Source: Lachnospiraceae bacterium JLR.KK008 (GTDB taxonomy: Bacteria > Bacillota > Clostridia > Lachnospirales > Lachnospiraceae). Taken from it: 64,000 nucleotides of DNA. Both the position numbers and the translations under genes were made by a program. The notes under the pieces are model-generated. The model was given only the letters and a program-made list of their open reading frames with translations, was not told where the DNA came from and did no database searches. Shown here piece by piece: positions 34,773-44,501 of the stretch (positions are counted from its first letter, which is position 1; the number at the start of each line of letters is the position of its first letter). The stretch lies in NCBI GenBank assembly GCA_037015955.1, contig CP143548.1, forward strand, positions 1,668,001-1,732,000, given 5' to 3'.

Positions 34773-36173
34773 TTACTCGTTGATGATGTCGTGCTCCTCC
34801 ACACTGGAAGCATCAAGCGCGATATAATCATACACACTCAGACCATAGGCAGTCCCTGACTCCACGATCGAATATTCCTCATTGTCATATAGAATATTGA
34901 TCTGTTTGAAATCGGCATATCCTTTGTTAATGTTGTAAACCCCGATCAGTTTTCCCCGTTTGCTGACGGCATATTTGTCTGATGAATCAGGCTTTATGAT
35001 GTAATCACCGATCCGCAGCACGGAATCATCCAGATAGTACTCTTTTTCCTCGTCATCGTAGTTATAGATCGGCGTCTCCACAAACTCCGTGCTCGCCTCT
35101 CCTTCCTCCGTATAAACTTCACGCAGGACGCCATCGGCCCCGTTGCTTCCTCCCTTTGTCACATAGTCGACAGGCACAAGAAAAAATTCTTTTTCCACGA
35201 TAGCGGAATTGGGAATCTTCAGCCCTGTCTCATCCTCCGTGATCAATTCAATATCCACATACCGGTCCGTGCAAAAAGTCAGCATCGAATTATTGAACCG
35301 CAGTTCCGCATAGGTACCGTCCTCGTTGTGGTGAATAAAGACCTGCCCCCATGAAATATCCTGATTTTTCAGAAATTTCACCTGGACATATTCCGCTTTC
35401 TCCAGCTCCACCGCACGTTCCGGCGTGACCGGAATGACGATCGACCAGTTTTCACTGAGAGAAATCTTATAGGCCGGATCGCCCTTGTTGATCAGCTCGT
35501 TGTTGATCAAAGGGGTTTTTTCGTAATTCGTTGTATCAAAATCTGCTTCTTTTACCTGATCCGGAGTCAGTGACTCGTAACCGTCCGTGGAATAAATAAT
35601 GATTCCCGTTTTTATCGCCCGGCAGGAATCAACCAGTCCTGCTCCGCTTGTATTTTTCAGGGCATCGATATTCTCCAGCATCCTGTAATTGGCCAGTTTC
35701 ATGACCGTGCCCTGTACACTGTACTTAAAATCGTACACTTCTCCGAAGTTCCTCGGCGAAAATGTATTGGTAAATCCTAAAATTTCTGTCTTCAATTCAC
35801 TCAGATCCGTATCGGAAAGAGAGTTTTCATCCGGGTCGCCGCCTCCCACCATCTGCAGAAGTTCTCCCGTCTCATCTATTGTGTATACAAGATCGCCTAC
35901 CGCCACTCTGCCGCCTTCTCTTGCATAATAATTGATATAGCCTGAGTTAATACTGTCGATGATCTCTTCCTGACGGATCGCGATTCCCTGATAGACATTG
36001 TTTACGGAGAGAGAACCTGCTTTTACCTCATAACTGACGATATGACTGGAAGTAAAATATAAGAAGACACAGATCACAATATAGACAGAGATACAGCCAA
36101 ATATGATCATGCCGAGATTGATATTCAAAGGCTTTCGATATTGTCTGATTTTTCCGGAGCGCCTGGCTGCCAA
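34773..36173 (-). CDS. HlyD-like membrane-anchored protein linked to sepF
   Basis: The 466-residue protein has a basic N-terminus, one TM helix at about 19-41 and a large extracytoplasmic region. A lipoyl-like beta segment (GYINYYAREGGRVAVGDLVY, about 78-97) recalls HlyD/RND membrane-fusion proteins. No ABC transporter or outer-membrane partner is nearby, so a simple efflux role is doubtful. The start is TTG 36173, seven bases after GAGGTGG; the next ATG (residue 22) would remove half the TM segment. Linkage with yggS and sepF hints at a division or envelope role, by inference only. Confidence 0.72.
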   Translation of the reverse strand: MAARRSGKIRQYRKPLNINLGMIIFGCISVYIVICVFLYFTSSHIVSYEVKAGSLSVNNVYQGIAIRQEEIIDSINSGYINYYAREGGRVAVGDLVYTIDETGELLQMVGGGDPDENSLSDTDLSELKTEILGFTNTFSPRNFGEVYDFKYSVQGTVMKLANYRMLENIDALKNTSGAGLVDSCRAIKTGIIIYSTDGYESLTPDQVKEADFDTTNYEKTPLINNELINKGDPAYKISLSENWSIVIPVTPERAVELEKAEYVQVKFLKNQDISWGQVFIHHNEDGTYAELRFNNSMLTFCTDRYVDIELITEDETGLKIPNSAIVEKEFFLVPVDYVTKGGSNGADGVLREVYTEEGEASTEFVETPIYNYDDEEKEYYLDDSVLRIGDYIIKPDSSDKYAVSKRGKLIGVYNINKGYADFKQINILYDNEEYSIVESGTAYGLSVYDYIALDASSVEEHDIINE

Positions 36174-36214
36174 ATTGATTCCACCTCGATTCCCGCAGCG
36201 GGGTATTGACTATG

Positions 36215-36248
36215 AAAAGCCTCTGTCTACTTTCGGCAGAGGCTTTTT
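36215..36248. terminator. Bidirectional terminator between the P-loop gene and the HlyD-like gene
   Basis: AAAAGCCTCTG pairs with CAGAGGCTTTTT around an 11-base loop. T-runs flank both ends. On the minus strand it ends the transcript of the P-loop gene at 36281. The HlyD-yggS-sepF unit starts only 42 bases later, so its promoter must be close by or overlap the hairpin; none was clear. Confidence 0.87.
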
Positions 36249-36280
36249 CTTCAAGTATTGTTGACTTTATAATTTATATA

Positions 36281-36700
36281 TTAAAGAGATACAATGATTT
36301 TGTCTCTTAAATGCTCGGGAATTTCCGATTCATCCAAGGAAATGTTGATCATAAAATCTACCTGGAACAAATTACTGATTTTTTCCAGTTTTTCAATCGC
36401 TGGTGTAACGTCCTGATCTTCCAGATGAGCGTTTACAAGAAAACTGTCCAGATACATCTGTTCCAGATCATGATCCTGCGAGATGATGCCGCAGAGAAAA
36501 CCGATAAACTCATCACAGTCGTTGATCGGGTAGTCCGATACGTTGATCAGACGGATCTTATTGTTTAATTCATACATATTTTTGGAGTTCTTATCCAGAT
36601 AAACAATATTTCCGGATGCAGCTTTCACTGCGCTATTCACTTTATCTAATAAATGTTTTGTCTTTCCCTTTCCCTTTTTGCCAACGATTAATTGAACCAT
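36281..36700 (-). CDS. Small P-loop protein of unknown function
   Basis: The 139-residue protein opens with a Walker A motif GKKGKGKT at 7-14. A typical Walker B is not evident; acidic clusters lie near CDEFIGFL and later. The length is much less than a full AAA+ or PilT protein, although such proteins are sometimes labelled PilT-like. It has its own promoter and terminator, so it is a single-gene unit. Function is unknown. Confidence 0.78.
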   Translation of the reverse strand: MVQLIVGKKGKGKTKHLLDKVNSAVKAASGNIVYLDKNSKNMYELNNKIRLINVSDYPINDCDEFIGFLCGIISQDHDLEQMYLDSFLVNAHLEDQDVTPAIEKLEKISNLFQVDFMINISLDESEIPEHLRDKIIVSL

Positions 36701-36733
36701 TGCAATCCCTCCTAAAGTAAACTTGTTATGTCC

Positions 36734-36762
36734 ATTATAAGTGATTAACTCTGAAAAAACAA
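36734..36762 (-). promoter_or_regulatory. Promoter of the small P-loop gene
   Basis: On the minus strand TTGTTT (36757-36762) lies 17 bases before TATAAT (36734-36739). The start codon at 36700 is preceded by AGGAGG. The unit therefore has a leader of about 25 bases. Confidence 0.75.
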
Positions 36763-36766
36763 CCTT

Positions 36767-37756
36767 TTATTTATTGATTTCTGACAGCAGACCCGTCATG
36801 TTCTCGTAGAGAATGCCACGCTCCTTGCAATGCAATATCACTGAAATATAAGGGTTTCCGGACCCGTCTCTTGACAGCAGCACAAGACAATTCTGTGCCG
36901 CACTGGTCGTTCCGGTCTTTCCTCCAATCACTGTAACATTGTCAGGCGCCGTATAATTCCCCTGCAAATACTGATTCGTTGTCTTAAAGTCAAATGTTTT
37001 GGCATTTCCGCTGCGATCCGAATATGTTGTCGTATAGGTATCCAGACTGATGATCTCCGTAAAGAGTTCATACTTCATAGCTTCATTGAAAATCAGATAC
37101 ATATCATAAGCCGTCACATAATGATCTTCATCATGCAGTCCGTGCGGATTGACAAAATGACTGTTCGTGGCCCCAATCGCAAGTGCCTCTTCATTCATCA
37201 TTCCTGCAAACCGCTCTACACTGCCGCCAATATGTTCTGCGATCGCCATGCCGGCATCGTTGGCCGAGTAGATCAAAAGTGCGTGCAACGCCTGTTCCAT
37301 TGTAAGCGTATCTCCTGCCTTCAGGCCACAGAGCTGCGCGCCGCTCTCCGTAATGCCTGCGCTGATGGCACTGACCGTGATCACATCGTTCGGATCACCA
37401 TATTTGAGCGCTACCAGCGCCGTCATCACCTTTGTGAGACTGGCCGGATACAGCCTTTCATGAATATTTTTCGCATAGAGAACATCAGCGTCATTCAGAT
37501 CAAACAGACCGGCACTGTCGGCCTCCGACATATCTACGGAAGCGCCTTCCGTAACATCTGCGGAAGCGACACAGAGTTCCTCTGCAAACAGCTGCGCCTG
37601 CCCGGCCATCCCGTTTTCTGTAATCTGAAAGCTGCTGACCGTACTGCTCGAATCATATGTAAAGGCATACTGCTTTGCCCCACAGCCGGTCAAAATACAA
37701 GATACCGTCAGCATCGCAAAGACAGCCGCCACTCTCTTTTTATTTATAGATCTCAC
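36767..37756 (-). CDS. D-Ala-D-Ala carboxypeptidase lipoprotein (DacA/PBP5-like)
   Basis: The 329-residue serine peptidase has all three penicillin-binding motifs: S106-L-T-K109, S164-A-N166 and K280-T-G. The N-terminus is basic and hydrophobic and ends in the lipobox ILTGC, so the mature protein would be lipidated at Cys25. Most DacA enzymes instead carry an ordinary signal peptide and a C-terminal amphipathic anchor, which is absent here. GTG 37756 is preferred: it follows GAGGAG and GGAG and gives a proper lipoprotein leader. A TTG at 37780 is less likely. The start overlaps the end of mgsA. It trims the stem pentapeptide of peptidoglycan. Confidence 0.88.
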   Translation of the reverse strand: MRSINKKRVAAVFAMLTVSCILTGCGAKQYAFTYDSSSTVSSFQITENGMAGQAQLFAEELCVASADVTEGASVDMSEADSAGLFDLNDADVLYAKNIHERLYPASLTKVMTALVALKYGDPNDVITVSAISAGITESGAQLCGLKAGDTLTMEQALHALLIYSANDAGMAIAEHIGGSVERFAGMMNEEALAIGATNSHFVNPHGLHDEDHYVTAYDMYLIFNEAMKYELFTEIISLDTYTTTYSDRSGNAKTFDFKTTNQYLQGNYTAPDNVTVIGGKTGTTSAAQNCLVLLSRDGSGNPYISVILHCKERGILYENMTGLLSEINK

Positions 37757-38135
37757 GCCACTCCATATCTCCTCTGTCAAGCGATTTCAACAGCAGCTCT
37801 GCGGAAGCAAGATTGGTCGCTATCGGGATATTGTGCATATCACACAGTCTGCACAGATCTCCGATATTCGGCTCGTGCGATTTGGGAGTCAGCGGATCTC
37901 TCAGAAAGATTACAAGATCAATCTGATTATTTTCTATCTGCGCACCAAGCTGCTGTGCACCACCCAGGTGCCCCGCCAGATGCTTATGGATATTCAGATT
38001 GGTAACTTCCTCTATGAGTCTTCCCGTTGTTCCCGTGGCATAGAGCTCATTTCTGGATAAAATCCCCCTGTAGGCAATGCAGAAATTCTGCATCAGTTTC
38101 TTTTTCGCATCATGTGCGATCAGCGCTATTTTCAT
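37740..38135 (-). CDS. mgsA: Methylglyoxal synthase
   Basis: The 131-residue enzyme has the phosphate-binding [22 protein letters not shown], the catalytic-Asp region [14 protein letters not shown] and a C-terminal [14 protein letters not shown]. It converts dihydroxyacetone phosphate to methylglyoxal, a bypass of lower glycolysis. It overlaps rodA by four bases and the carboxypeptidase by 17, an odd place for a metabolic gene. Confidence 0.96.
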   Translation of the reverse strand: MKIALIAHDAKKKLMQNFCIAYRGILSRNELYATGTTGRLIEEVTNLNIHKHLAGHLGGAQQLGAQIENNQIDLVIFLRDPLTPKSHEPNIGDLCRLCDMHNIPIATNLASAELLLKSLDRGDMEWREIYK

Positions 38136-39262
38136 TGTAAGTCCCTCACTTTTATGCTAGTATTTTTTCCTTGTAGTCGAACGTTTAGAACAAACCCCAT
38201 ACCTATAAACAGACTGACCAATGAAGTCAGTCCCGCACTGACAAACGGGAGCGGTATCCCCGTATTGGGCATAAGCCCTGTGGCAACAGCAATATTCATA
38301 TAACTTTGAAAACCGATGATACTTCCCATTCCGCTGCAGATGATCATCCCGGCCGTGTCTTTCGATTTCCTGGCGATCATCACGCATTCCAGCGCGATCA
38401 GAAACAACAGAACGATCACCGTGCAGGAGCCGATAAATCCCAGCTCTTCCCCGATAATGGCAAAAATAAAATCTGTCTGTGGCTCGGAGATAAAATTACC
38501 GTTTTTCACCGAACCAATGATATTATTATTCAGTCCCTTGCCCCAGAGCTGCCCGGAGCCAATCGCCATGATCGAATTCGCCTGCTGATACCCTTCCGCA
38601 TTGACGTACTCTGCCGGGTGCAGCCACGCGAGAATACGTGTCTGCTGATATTCCTTAATCAGTTTCTGATCCGGCTGCAGAACAATCATCAGAAAAATAA
38701 CGATGGAAGGCACGACAACTGCCAGCACCCCTGCTATGATCCGATAATCCAGCCCACCGACAAACAGAACGATGCAGAAAATGATCACGACCATTATACT
38801 TGTCGACAGATCCGGCTGCTTGTAAATCAGGAGCAATGGCGGAAAAAGCAGCGCCACAGTCTTCACCAGCCCACGAAAAGAATTTAACCGTTCCCCTTGT
38901 TTCATAATAAACTGTGCGTAAAACAAAATCAACAAAATTTTTGCAAGCTCTGAAGGCTGGAAGCGGATTCCCAGGATCGTAAACCACCGCTGCGCCCCGC
39001 CTGCTTTGTATCCCATCACTTCCACAAGTAAAAGCAGGACTACGTTCATAATGTAAAAGATCCAATAAAGATTGAGCAGAGCCGAATAATCAAACAACGA
39101 GATGACGATCATCAGAAATACGCCCAGAACAAGCCCCATAATCTGCTTGTCCTGAACGGATTTCTGTGCGCTTCCGATCGCCAGTATCCCGATCACGGAA
39201 ATGGCGATCAGCATAATGACCAGTTTAAAATCATAATCTCTGATGCGATACCTTTTTAACAT
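38132..39262 (-). CDS. rodA: RodA-like SEDS peptidoglycan polymerase
   Basis: The 376-residue SEDS protein has ten TM helices. Conserved segments are [17 protein letters not shown], the catalytic-loop region [19 protein letters not shown] and [13 protein letters not shown]. Its company with mreBCD, a class B PBP and minCDE favours RodA (elongation) over FtsW. It polymerises lipid II together with the PBP2 encoded at 41109. Confidence 0.93.
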   Translation of the reverse strand: MLKRYRIRDYDFKLVIMLIAISVIGILAIGSAQKSVQDKQIMGLVLGVFLMIVISLFDYSALLNLYWIFYIMNVVLLLLVEVMGYKAGGAQRWFTILGIRFQPSELAKILLILFYAQFIMKQGERLNSFRGLVKTVALLFPPLLLIYKQPDLSTSIMVVIIFCIVLFVGGLDYRIIAGVLAVVVPSIVIFLMIVLQPDQKLIKEYQQTRILAWLHPAEYVNAEGYQQANSIMAIGSGQLWGKGLNNNIIGSVKNGNFISEPQTDFIFAIIGEELGFIGSCTVIVLLFLIALECVMIARKSKDTAGMIICSGMGSIIGFQSYMNIAVATGLMPNTGIPLPFVSAGLTSLVSLFIGMGFVLNVRLQGKNTSIKVRDLQ

Positions 39263-39288
39263 AGACTGCTCCGCTTCTGCCTTTCACT

Positions 39289-39555
39289 CTAGTGTTTTAA
39301 ATCCAAAATAGGAATGTTGGCGTAAAGGATCGGACTTTTGACAATTCTTCCCCTTGCTGCCTCCTTTGTGATCTGTATCTCCATACTTTTTGCATCGATC
39401 TTCATATATTTGGATATTACTCTTGCAATATCCGTTTTGATCATGTCCATCATTTCCGGCGAACAGTTGATCCTGTCCGAGATCAGCAAGATCTTCAATC
39501 TGTCCTTTGCCAGCTCTCCCGACGATTTTTTATGGAAAATATGTAATAACTTCAT
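39289..39555 (-). CDS. minE: Cell division topological specificity factor MinE
   Basis: The 88-residue protein has an N-terminal amphipathic segment (MKLLHIFHKK), then AKDRLKILLISDRINCSPEM, which binds MinD, and a C-terminal topological domain. It triggers MinD ATP hydrolysis and release from the membrane. ATG 39555 after AGGGAGGGG is chosen; extending to 39624 would overlap minD. Confidence 0.96.
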   Translation of the reverse strand: MKLLHIFHKKSSGELAKDRLKILLISDRINCSPEMMDMIKTDIARVISKYMKIDAKSMEIQITKEAARGRIVKSPILYANIPILDLKH

Positions 39556-39568
39556 ACCCTGCCCCTCC

Positions 39569-40360
39569 CTAATTTCTGTGAAAGATTCCACTGACTTTTG
39601 TCCAGAAAGAAATCCGTTTTTCAAAGTTCATGAAAGGGACTTCCTGTCCGAGCACCCGGTGACAAAGATTCTGGTATGCCCGTCCCGCAAGAGTGGCATT
39701 ACCGACCAGCGGTTCGCCCTGATTGGCGGCAATCACGACATTTTCGTCATCGGGCACGATCCCGATCAGTGGAATGGCAAGGATATCCGAGACATCGCTG
39801 ACGGACATCATATCTCCCCGTCTCACCATATCAATTTTCAGTTTGTTGATGACCAGATCAATCTTTTCGATCTCATTGGCGGCGAGAAGTCCGATGATCC
39901 TGTCGGCATCACGGATAGACGAAACTTCCGGAGTCGTGATCACAAGCGCTCTGTCGGCACCGGCAATGGCATTTTGAAACCCCTGCTCGATCCCTGCCGG
40001 ACAATCGAGAATGATATAATCAAACTGTTCCCGCAGCGTATGGATCATCCGAATCATCTGGGGCGGTGTCACCGCAGATTTATCCCGTGTCTGCGCAGAG
40101 GGCATCAGATACAGTCCAGGGTAACGCTTATCTTTGATGAGCGCCTGTTTGACCCTGCATTTTCCTTCCACAACATCCACAAGATTGTATACAATCCGGT
40201 TTTCCAATCCCATGACGACATCCAGGTTCCTCAGACCGATGTCCGTATCGATCAGCACTACCTTATTTCCCATTGCAGCAAGACCTGTTCCCAAGTTTGC
40301 GGTCGTAGTGGTCTTTCCTACGCCGCCTTTCCCTGACGTAATGACAATTACTTCGCTCAT
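39569..40360 (-). CDS. minD: Septum site-determining ATPase MinD
   Basis: The 263-residue ParA/MinD ATPase has the deviant Walker A SGKGGVGKTTTTAN (about 9-22) and the Asp-rich loop LIDTDIGLRNLD. A C-terminal amphipathic helix near residues 240-258 targets the membrane. It recruits MinC. All three min genes are present in the order C-D-E. Confidence 0.97.
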   Translation of the reverse strand: MSEVIVITSGKGGVGKTTTTANLGTGLAAMGNKVVLIDTDIGLRNLDVVMGLENRIVYNLVDVVEGKCRVKQALIKDKRYPGLYLMPSAQTRDKSAVTPPQMIRMIHTLREQFDYIILDCPAGIEQGFQNAIAGADRALVITTPEVSSIRDADRIIGLLAANEIEKIDLVINKLKIDMVRRGDMMSVSDVSDILAIPLIGIVPDDENVVIAANQGEPLVGNATLAGRAYQNLCHRVLGQEVPFMNFEKRISFWTKVSGIFHRN

Positions 40361-40414
40361 AATGAGTACCTCCTGGAAATTAATTGTCCCCTAAATTTAC
40401 GTCCGTGCATCCGG

Positions 40415-41086
40415 TCAGATGGGAAGCATATTTAGTAATTCTTTTGTAATTGGCTCTACAACAATCTTTCCTTCCTTTTCATATGCAATCTTCGGTTGTA
40501 CTTTCGGCCGGATAGGCCATCTGCCCGGCTTTTTCGTAGTATCATATTTCACATTACCGATTTTCAGCTTTTCCGGGGACATTTCCAGCGCTACGACAAA
40601 ATGTCCTTCTTCGCCATCTGCTCCCGCATAAGCCTGCCCGTAAAGGCCGCCGATAATGATAATATCTCTTTTCGCTGCGATCGAGGAACCGGGATAGACG
40701 TCTCCGATGATGATCACACTGGACTCTATCTCCAATACCTGCCCGTTCTTCAGGCATCCTCTGTAAAACTGCCCTTCATTTTGTTCTCTCTGGTCCATCT
40801 GATGAATGGCCTTAACATATGTCTGATTTTTTTCTTCATCCTTGCCTACGACACAGACGATCTGCAGACGGCAGTTTGACGCGATCTGCTCTACAAGCTG
40901 CTTTTCTTCCTCTTCAGTTAATGTTCTCCCTTCAAAGGAAACCGCCATCCGCGCATCCTTAAAGAACGCTGCGGACTCTCTGAACTTCATCCCCACCTCT
41001 TCCAGAAGAGCTGAAAATGCAAGGGTATTATCCAAATATACGGCGATTCCGTTTTGAAAGCTCTTGATAATGACTGGACTGCTCAT
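40415..41086 (-). CDS. minC: Septum formation inhibitor MinC
   Basis: The 223-residue protein has an N-terminal FtsZ-binding domain (to about 100) and a C-terminal beta-helix domain (RGCLKNGQVLEIESSVIIIG, then GSSIAAKRDIIIIGGLYGQA) that binds MinD. A tail of about 40 residues after the beta-helix is rich in Lys and Pro. It blocks FtsZ rings near the poles. Confidence 0.94.
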   Translation of the reverse strand: MSSPVIIKSFQNGIAVYLDNTLAFSALLEEVGMKFRESAAFFKDARMAVSFEGRTLTEEEEKQLVEQIASNCRLQIVCVVGKDEEKNQTYVKAIHQMDQREQNEGQFYRGCLKNGQVLEIESSVIIIGDVYPGSSIAAKRDIIIIGGLYGQAYAGADGEEGHFVVALEMSPEKLKIGNVKYDTTKKPGRWPIRPKVQPKIAYEKEGKIVVEPITKELLNMLPI

Positions 41087-41108
41087 CCTTTCCCTCTTTC
41101 CTGAAGTT

Positions 41109-43988
41109 TTAGTCTCCTGCCGTACCTACGGCTTCCGGTCTGATCGCACTTCCCGTGAGAATATTCTCCTCCTCGTCAGGATCAAAGTAATACCGGAACA
41201 CATCTCTGGAAATTTCTGCCGCATAAGCAGAATTATATCCATTCGCCACACGGGTCGCGATAGCGATCTGTGGATTCTCATAGGGGGCAAACCCCACAAA
41301 CAAAGCATGGTTGGCACGATTTTTGTTTTCCTGTGCCGTACCTGTCTTTCCCGCCACATTGACAGGCATATCACTGTAATAGGACATTCTCTCAACGACC
41401 CGGCGCATACCGAGATGAACAGCATCCCATTCATAAGACGGAAGCTCGATCTGATTGCGTATCTCAGGTGTATAATCCTCCAGAACATTGCCTTCATTGT
41501 CTGTCAGCTTGTCCAGAAGGCTGAGATTATAACAGGTGCCGCTGTTAGCAACTGTTGTCACATAGCGGGCAAGGCCTACTGTCGTCAGGTTGTGCGTACC
41601 CTGTCCGATCGCGGACCGGACAGCATCAAAGTCGGACAGCTCCGGCTCAGACTCTGAGATTTCGATACCGGAAGTCTCGGAAAGCCCGAACATATCCGCA
41701 TATTTATAAAGAGTCTCCAATCCTCTGTCACTGTCGTACAGGCCGTTTTTGCTTCCGAGCCGATAGCTCAGCTCATAGAAAAAGCTGTTGCAGGAATTTT
41801 CGATACTGCCTGTCACATCCAACAGGCCGTGGCTTCCGCCGCTCGTGACAATCCAGCATCTGGGCGGCGGCGTGATCTTGTCAAACGGACCATAGCAGCC
41901 GATCTTTTCATTGATACCGATCACTCCTTCCTCCAAACCGGCAACGGCAGACACCATCTTAAAAGTGGAACCCGGCGCGCTCTTTTGCTGTGTGGCGTAA
42001 TTCCACATCGGCCTGGACAGATCATTCTGAAGCTGGTTATAATAATCGGAATCAATCGCATTGGCCAGGCGGTTCGTGTCATAGCCCGGATAGGTGACAA
42101 GTGCAAGTACCTCACCGCTGTTTACATCTGTGACGACGCAGGAACCGGAACATGGATCAAGCGCCAGCTGCGCCGGTGTAATATCGAGATTTTCGATCCG
42201 GTTGACCATAAACCCATAGGCAGAAATCCGTCCCGATGCAAGCCCTTCCTCTTCGCCCTCCGACACTTCCACAATATCCTGTTCGATCAGTAGCTTACAG
42301 ATCTGATTTCCTGTCAGCATATCATTTTCGATCATATAACGGTACAGCTTTTTCGAAAACTCCGTATTGCTGTCAAGTCCCTCGAAGATCGTCTGGATCA
42401 GTTGTTCGTAAATCTCTTCCGAGGAAGCATATTTATTTTCTAACCCGACTTTCGTCACATCGATCCAGTTCATGGCGATCGCATAATTCAAATACTCCGC
42501 AAGGCTGATGCTCTCGTCGTTCCTCCATGCCTGATAAGTTTCATCCGATGTATCGATCTCGCTCTCCCGGAGGATTCCCTTACTCTCTGAGGCGAGCATG
42601 GTGACAATATAGCTCTCATAAACCTGGTATTCTTCCGCAAGCTCCTTGTAAGGCGTGCGTTTCTCCGTCAGCTCCGCGTACAGCTCGTTAAAAATGGCTT
42701 CTTTTCTGTTCAGAAACGCCTGATATACTTCCTGTTCCACAGGCTGCGCCGTATTTTTTTCAAAATGTGAAATATCAATGATATTATTGTTGATCAGCGC
42801 ATAGTATACATCGTAGATAGAGATACGGACACCCGCAGAGGATCTCGCCTGCCCCGGCCTTGTGTTGTCCAGTTTGGATACAAGAATACCGGCGATCTTC
42901 TGCTCCAGGATATTGTAGACCGCTTTTTGCAGCTCCTTGTCAATCGTCAGATACAGATCGTTGCCCGCCGTCGGCTCCGTGCGCTCGGTAATCTCAATCA
43001 CTTTGCCAAGATTATCGACATACATGATTTCCGAACCTTTTTTACCCTGCAGCTTTGTCTCCATAACCTGCTCGATCCCTGCTTTGCCAATCGTATCGGT
43101 AGCCGCATACGTATTGTTTTCCAGCGACAGTTCCGCCAGCTCATCCTGAGAGATCTTTCCCGTATAACCGAGAAGATGCGAAAAATATACGCTGTCCACA
43201 TATTTTCTGACCGTATCTTCCGCGATCGCCACCCCTTCCAGAACGTCACTGTTCTCCATGACAACCGCCACCGTCTTCTCGTTCACGTCGGAAGCAACCG
43301 TCGTGGCAATATATTTCTGATAACTGTTGGCGCTCATCGCAAAGCGGATATTGATGATCTTGAGTACCTCTTCCTTACTGTAACCTTCCCCGGGCACAAA
43401 ACTCTTTTTGTCATCGGGGTCTGCATACTCTCCGATCGCATACCGCTTCGTGCCTGCCAGATAATCGATGACTTCATCCGGCGTGGCTGATTTTTCACTG
43501 TAGATCAGTTTATCTGTCGTATCGCGGCCATAAATATCTGCGAGAAACCGGTCTTTCTGCTTTCCTTCCACCGTAAATTGAAAATTGTTGTCCTGATCGA
43601 GGACGATATTGAAATCGTTGATCAGCTTGTCGCCATTTTTCTCTATGATCCGGATCAGTGTAATGATCGTCTCATTCAATTTTTTATTCTTATCATTTCC
43701 CGGCTCAAAAACATCCTCGATCGTTACATTGTAGGCAAGCTCATTATATGCCAGAAGTTCTCCGTTTCTGTCATAAATGTTTCCGCGTGTACTTGCGATA
43801 GAACGCTCCTTGCGTATTTTTAACTTAAAATTATCTAAATACTCCTGTCCATTCACAATCTGCAGGGAAAATGTCCGATGCAAAAGTGTGCCGCAGAGTA
43901 CAGTAAAACATATGCTCAAAACAAAAGTCCGGGACGTAATCATACCGATAAGCCGGTCTTTCAGACTGTCAAACAAATTTTTTCGCAC
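41109..43988 (-). CDS. mrdA: Penicillin-binding protein 2, class B, with large insert
   Basis: At 959 residues this transpeptidase is far longer than a usual PBP2 of about 630-700. It has one TM helix (21-43), a dimerisation domain with STRGNIYDRNG at 67-77, and the catalytic motifs S674-T-F-K677, S732-C-N734 and K881-T-G. About 245 residues, roughly 365-612, sit between LTIDKELQKAVYNIL and CVVTDVNSGEVLAL, which are normally close together. The insert is helical and acidic. It cross-links side-wall peptidoglycan with RodA. The 5' end overlaps mreD by 20 bases. Confidence 0.95.
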   Translation of the reverse strand: MRKNLFDSLKDRLIGMITSRTFVLSICFTVLCGTLLHRTFSLQIVNGQEYLDNFKLKIRKERSIASTRGNIYDRNGELLAYNELAYNVTIEDVFEPGNDKNKKLNETIITLIRIIEKNGDKLINDFNIVLDQDNNFQFTVEGKQKDRFLADIYGRDTTDKLIYSEKSATPDEVIDYLAGTKRYAIGEYADPDDKKSFVPGEGYSKEEVLKIINIRFAMSANSYQKYIATTVASDVNEKTVAVVMENSDVLEGVAIAEDTVRKYVDSVYFSHLLGYTGKISQDELAELSLENNTYAATDTIGKAGIEQVMETKLQGKKGSEIMYVDNLGKVIEITERTEPTAGNDLYLTIDKELQKAVYNILEQKIAGILVSKLDNTRPGQARSSAGVRISIYDVYYALINNNIIDISHFEKNTAQPVEQEVYQAFLNRKEAIFNELYAELTEKRTPYKELAEEYQVYESYIVTMLASESKGILRESEIDTSDETYQAWRNDESISLAEYLNYAIAMNWIDVTKVGLENKYASSEEIYEQLIQTIFEGLDSNTEFSKKLYRYMIENDMLTGNQICKLLIEQDIVEVSEGEEEGLASGRISAYGFMVNRIENLDITPAQLALDPCSGSCVVTDVNSGEVLALVTYPGYDTNRLANAIDSDYYNQLQNDLSRPMWNYATQQKSAPGSTFKMVSAVAGLEEGVIGINEKIGCYGPFDKITPPPRCWIVTSGGSHGLLDVTGSIENSCNSFFYELSYRLGSKNGLYDSDRGLETLYKYADMFGLSETSGIEISESEPELSDFDAVRSAIGQGTHNLTTVGLARYVTTVANSGTCYNLSLLDKLTDNEGNVLEDYTPEIRNQIELPSYEWDAVHLGMRRVVERMSYYSDMPVNVAGKTGTAQENKNRANHALFVGFAPYENPQIAIATRVANGYNSAYAAEISRDVFRYYFDPDEEENILTGSAIRPEAVGTAGD

Positions 43989-44487
43989 TCCTTTTTTCGC
44001 GTTCTGTCAGTTTTTGGTCGATACGAAGGATGACCGGATACATAATCAGTGAAATGCCTACCGTATATACAACCTCCGGCAAGATAATATAGATAAAATA
44101 ATATCCGATCTGGAAACGGCTTCTGAGCAGAAAAAGCAGAGAATAGCATAAGATATTGTAAGCCAGATCGCTGGCAGCGATCAGACAGAGTGGCAGCTTG
44201 ATGTCTTCCGGAAAGAATATTTTGCGAAAATTGCCGTTTATGTATCCAATATACATATAGATCAGAGCATAGAAACCGATCGCTTCCCCAAAAAAGATGT
44301 CGAGAAGCAGCCCCGATAAAAAACCGGTCATCAGACCGTTCTTTCTTCCTCCCATAAATCCGTAGGAAGATGTGAGTATGATGAGCAGATTGGGTATAAT
44401 CCCGCCAAATGACAGAGCATGAAAAACGGTGCACTGGAGCAGGAAACAGACAAGAATCCATACTCCGATCAGAATTTTCCGTTTCAT
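43969..44487 (-). CDS. mreD: Rod shape-determining protein MreD
   Basis: The 172-residue integral membrane protein has five or six TM helices, with GGRKNGLMTGFLSGLLLDIFF as the conserved core. It belongs to the elongasome and bridges MreC and RodA/PBP2. Its position directly between mreC and the PBP2 gene is the standard order. Confidence 0.94.
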   Translation of the reverse strand: MKRKILIGVWILVCFLLQCTVFHALSFGGIIPNLLIILTSSYGFMGGRKNGLMTGFLSGLLLDIFFGEAIGFYALIYMYIGYINGNFRKIFFPEDIKLPLCLIAASDLAYNILCYSLLFLLRSRFQIGYYFIYIILPEVVYTVGISLIMYPVILRIDQKLTEREKRSAKKFV

Positions 44488-44501
44488 ACGCTCCCCCTTT
44501 C

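Noticed and set aside
42927-43490. 187-codon plus-strand frame inside the PBP2 gene
   Set aside because: It is antisense to a conserved coding region and shows no ribosome site or recognisable domain.
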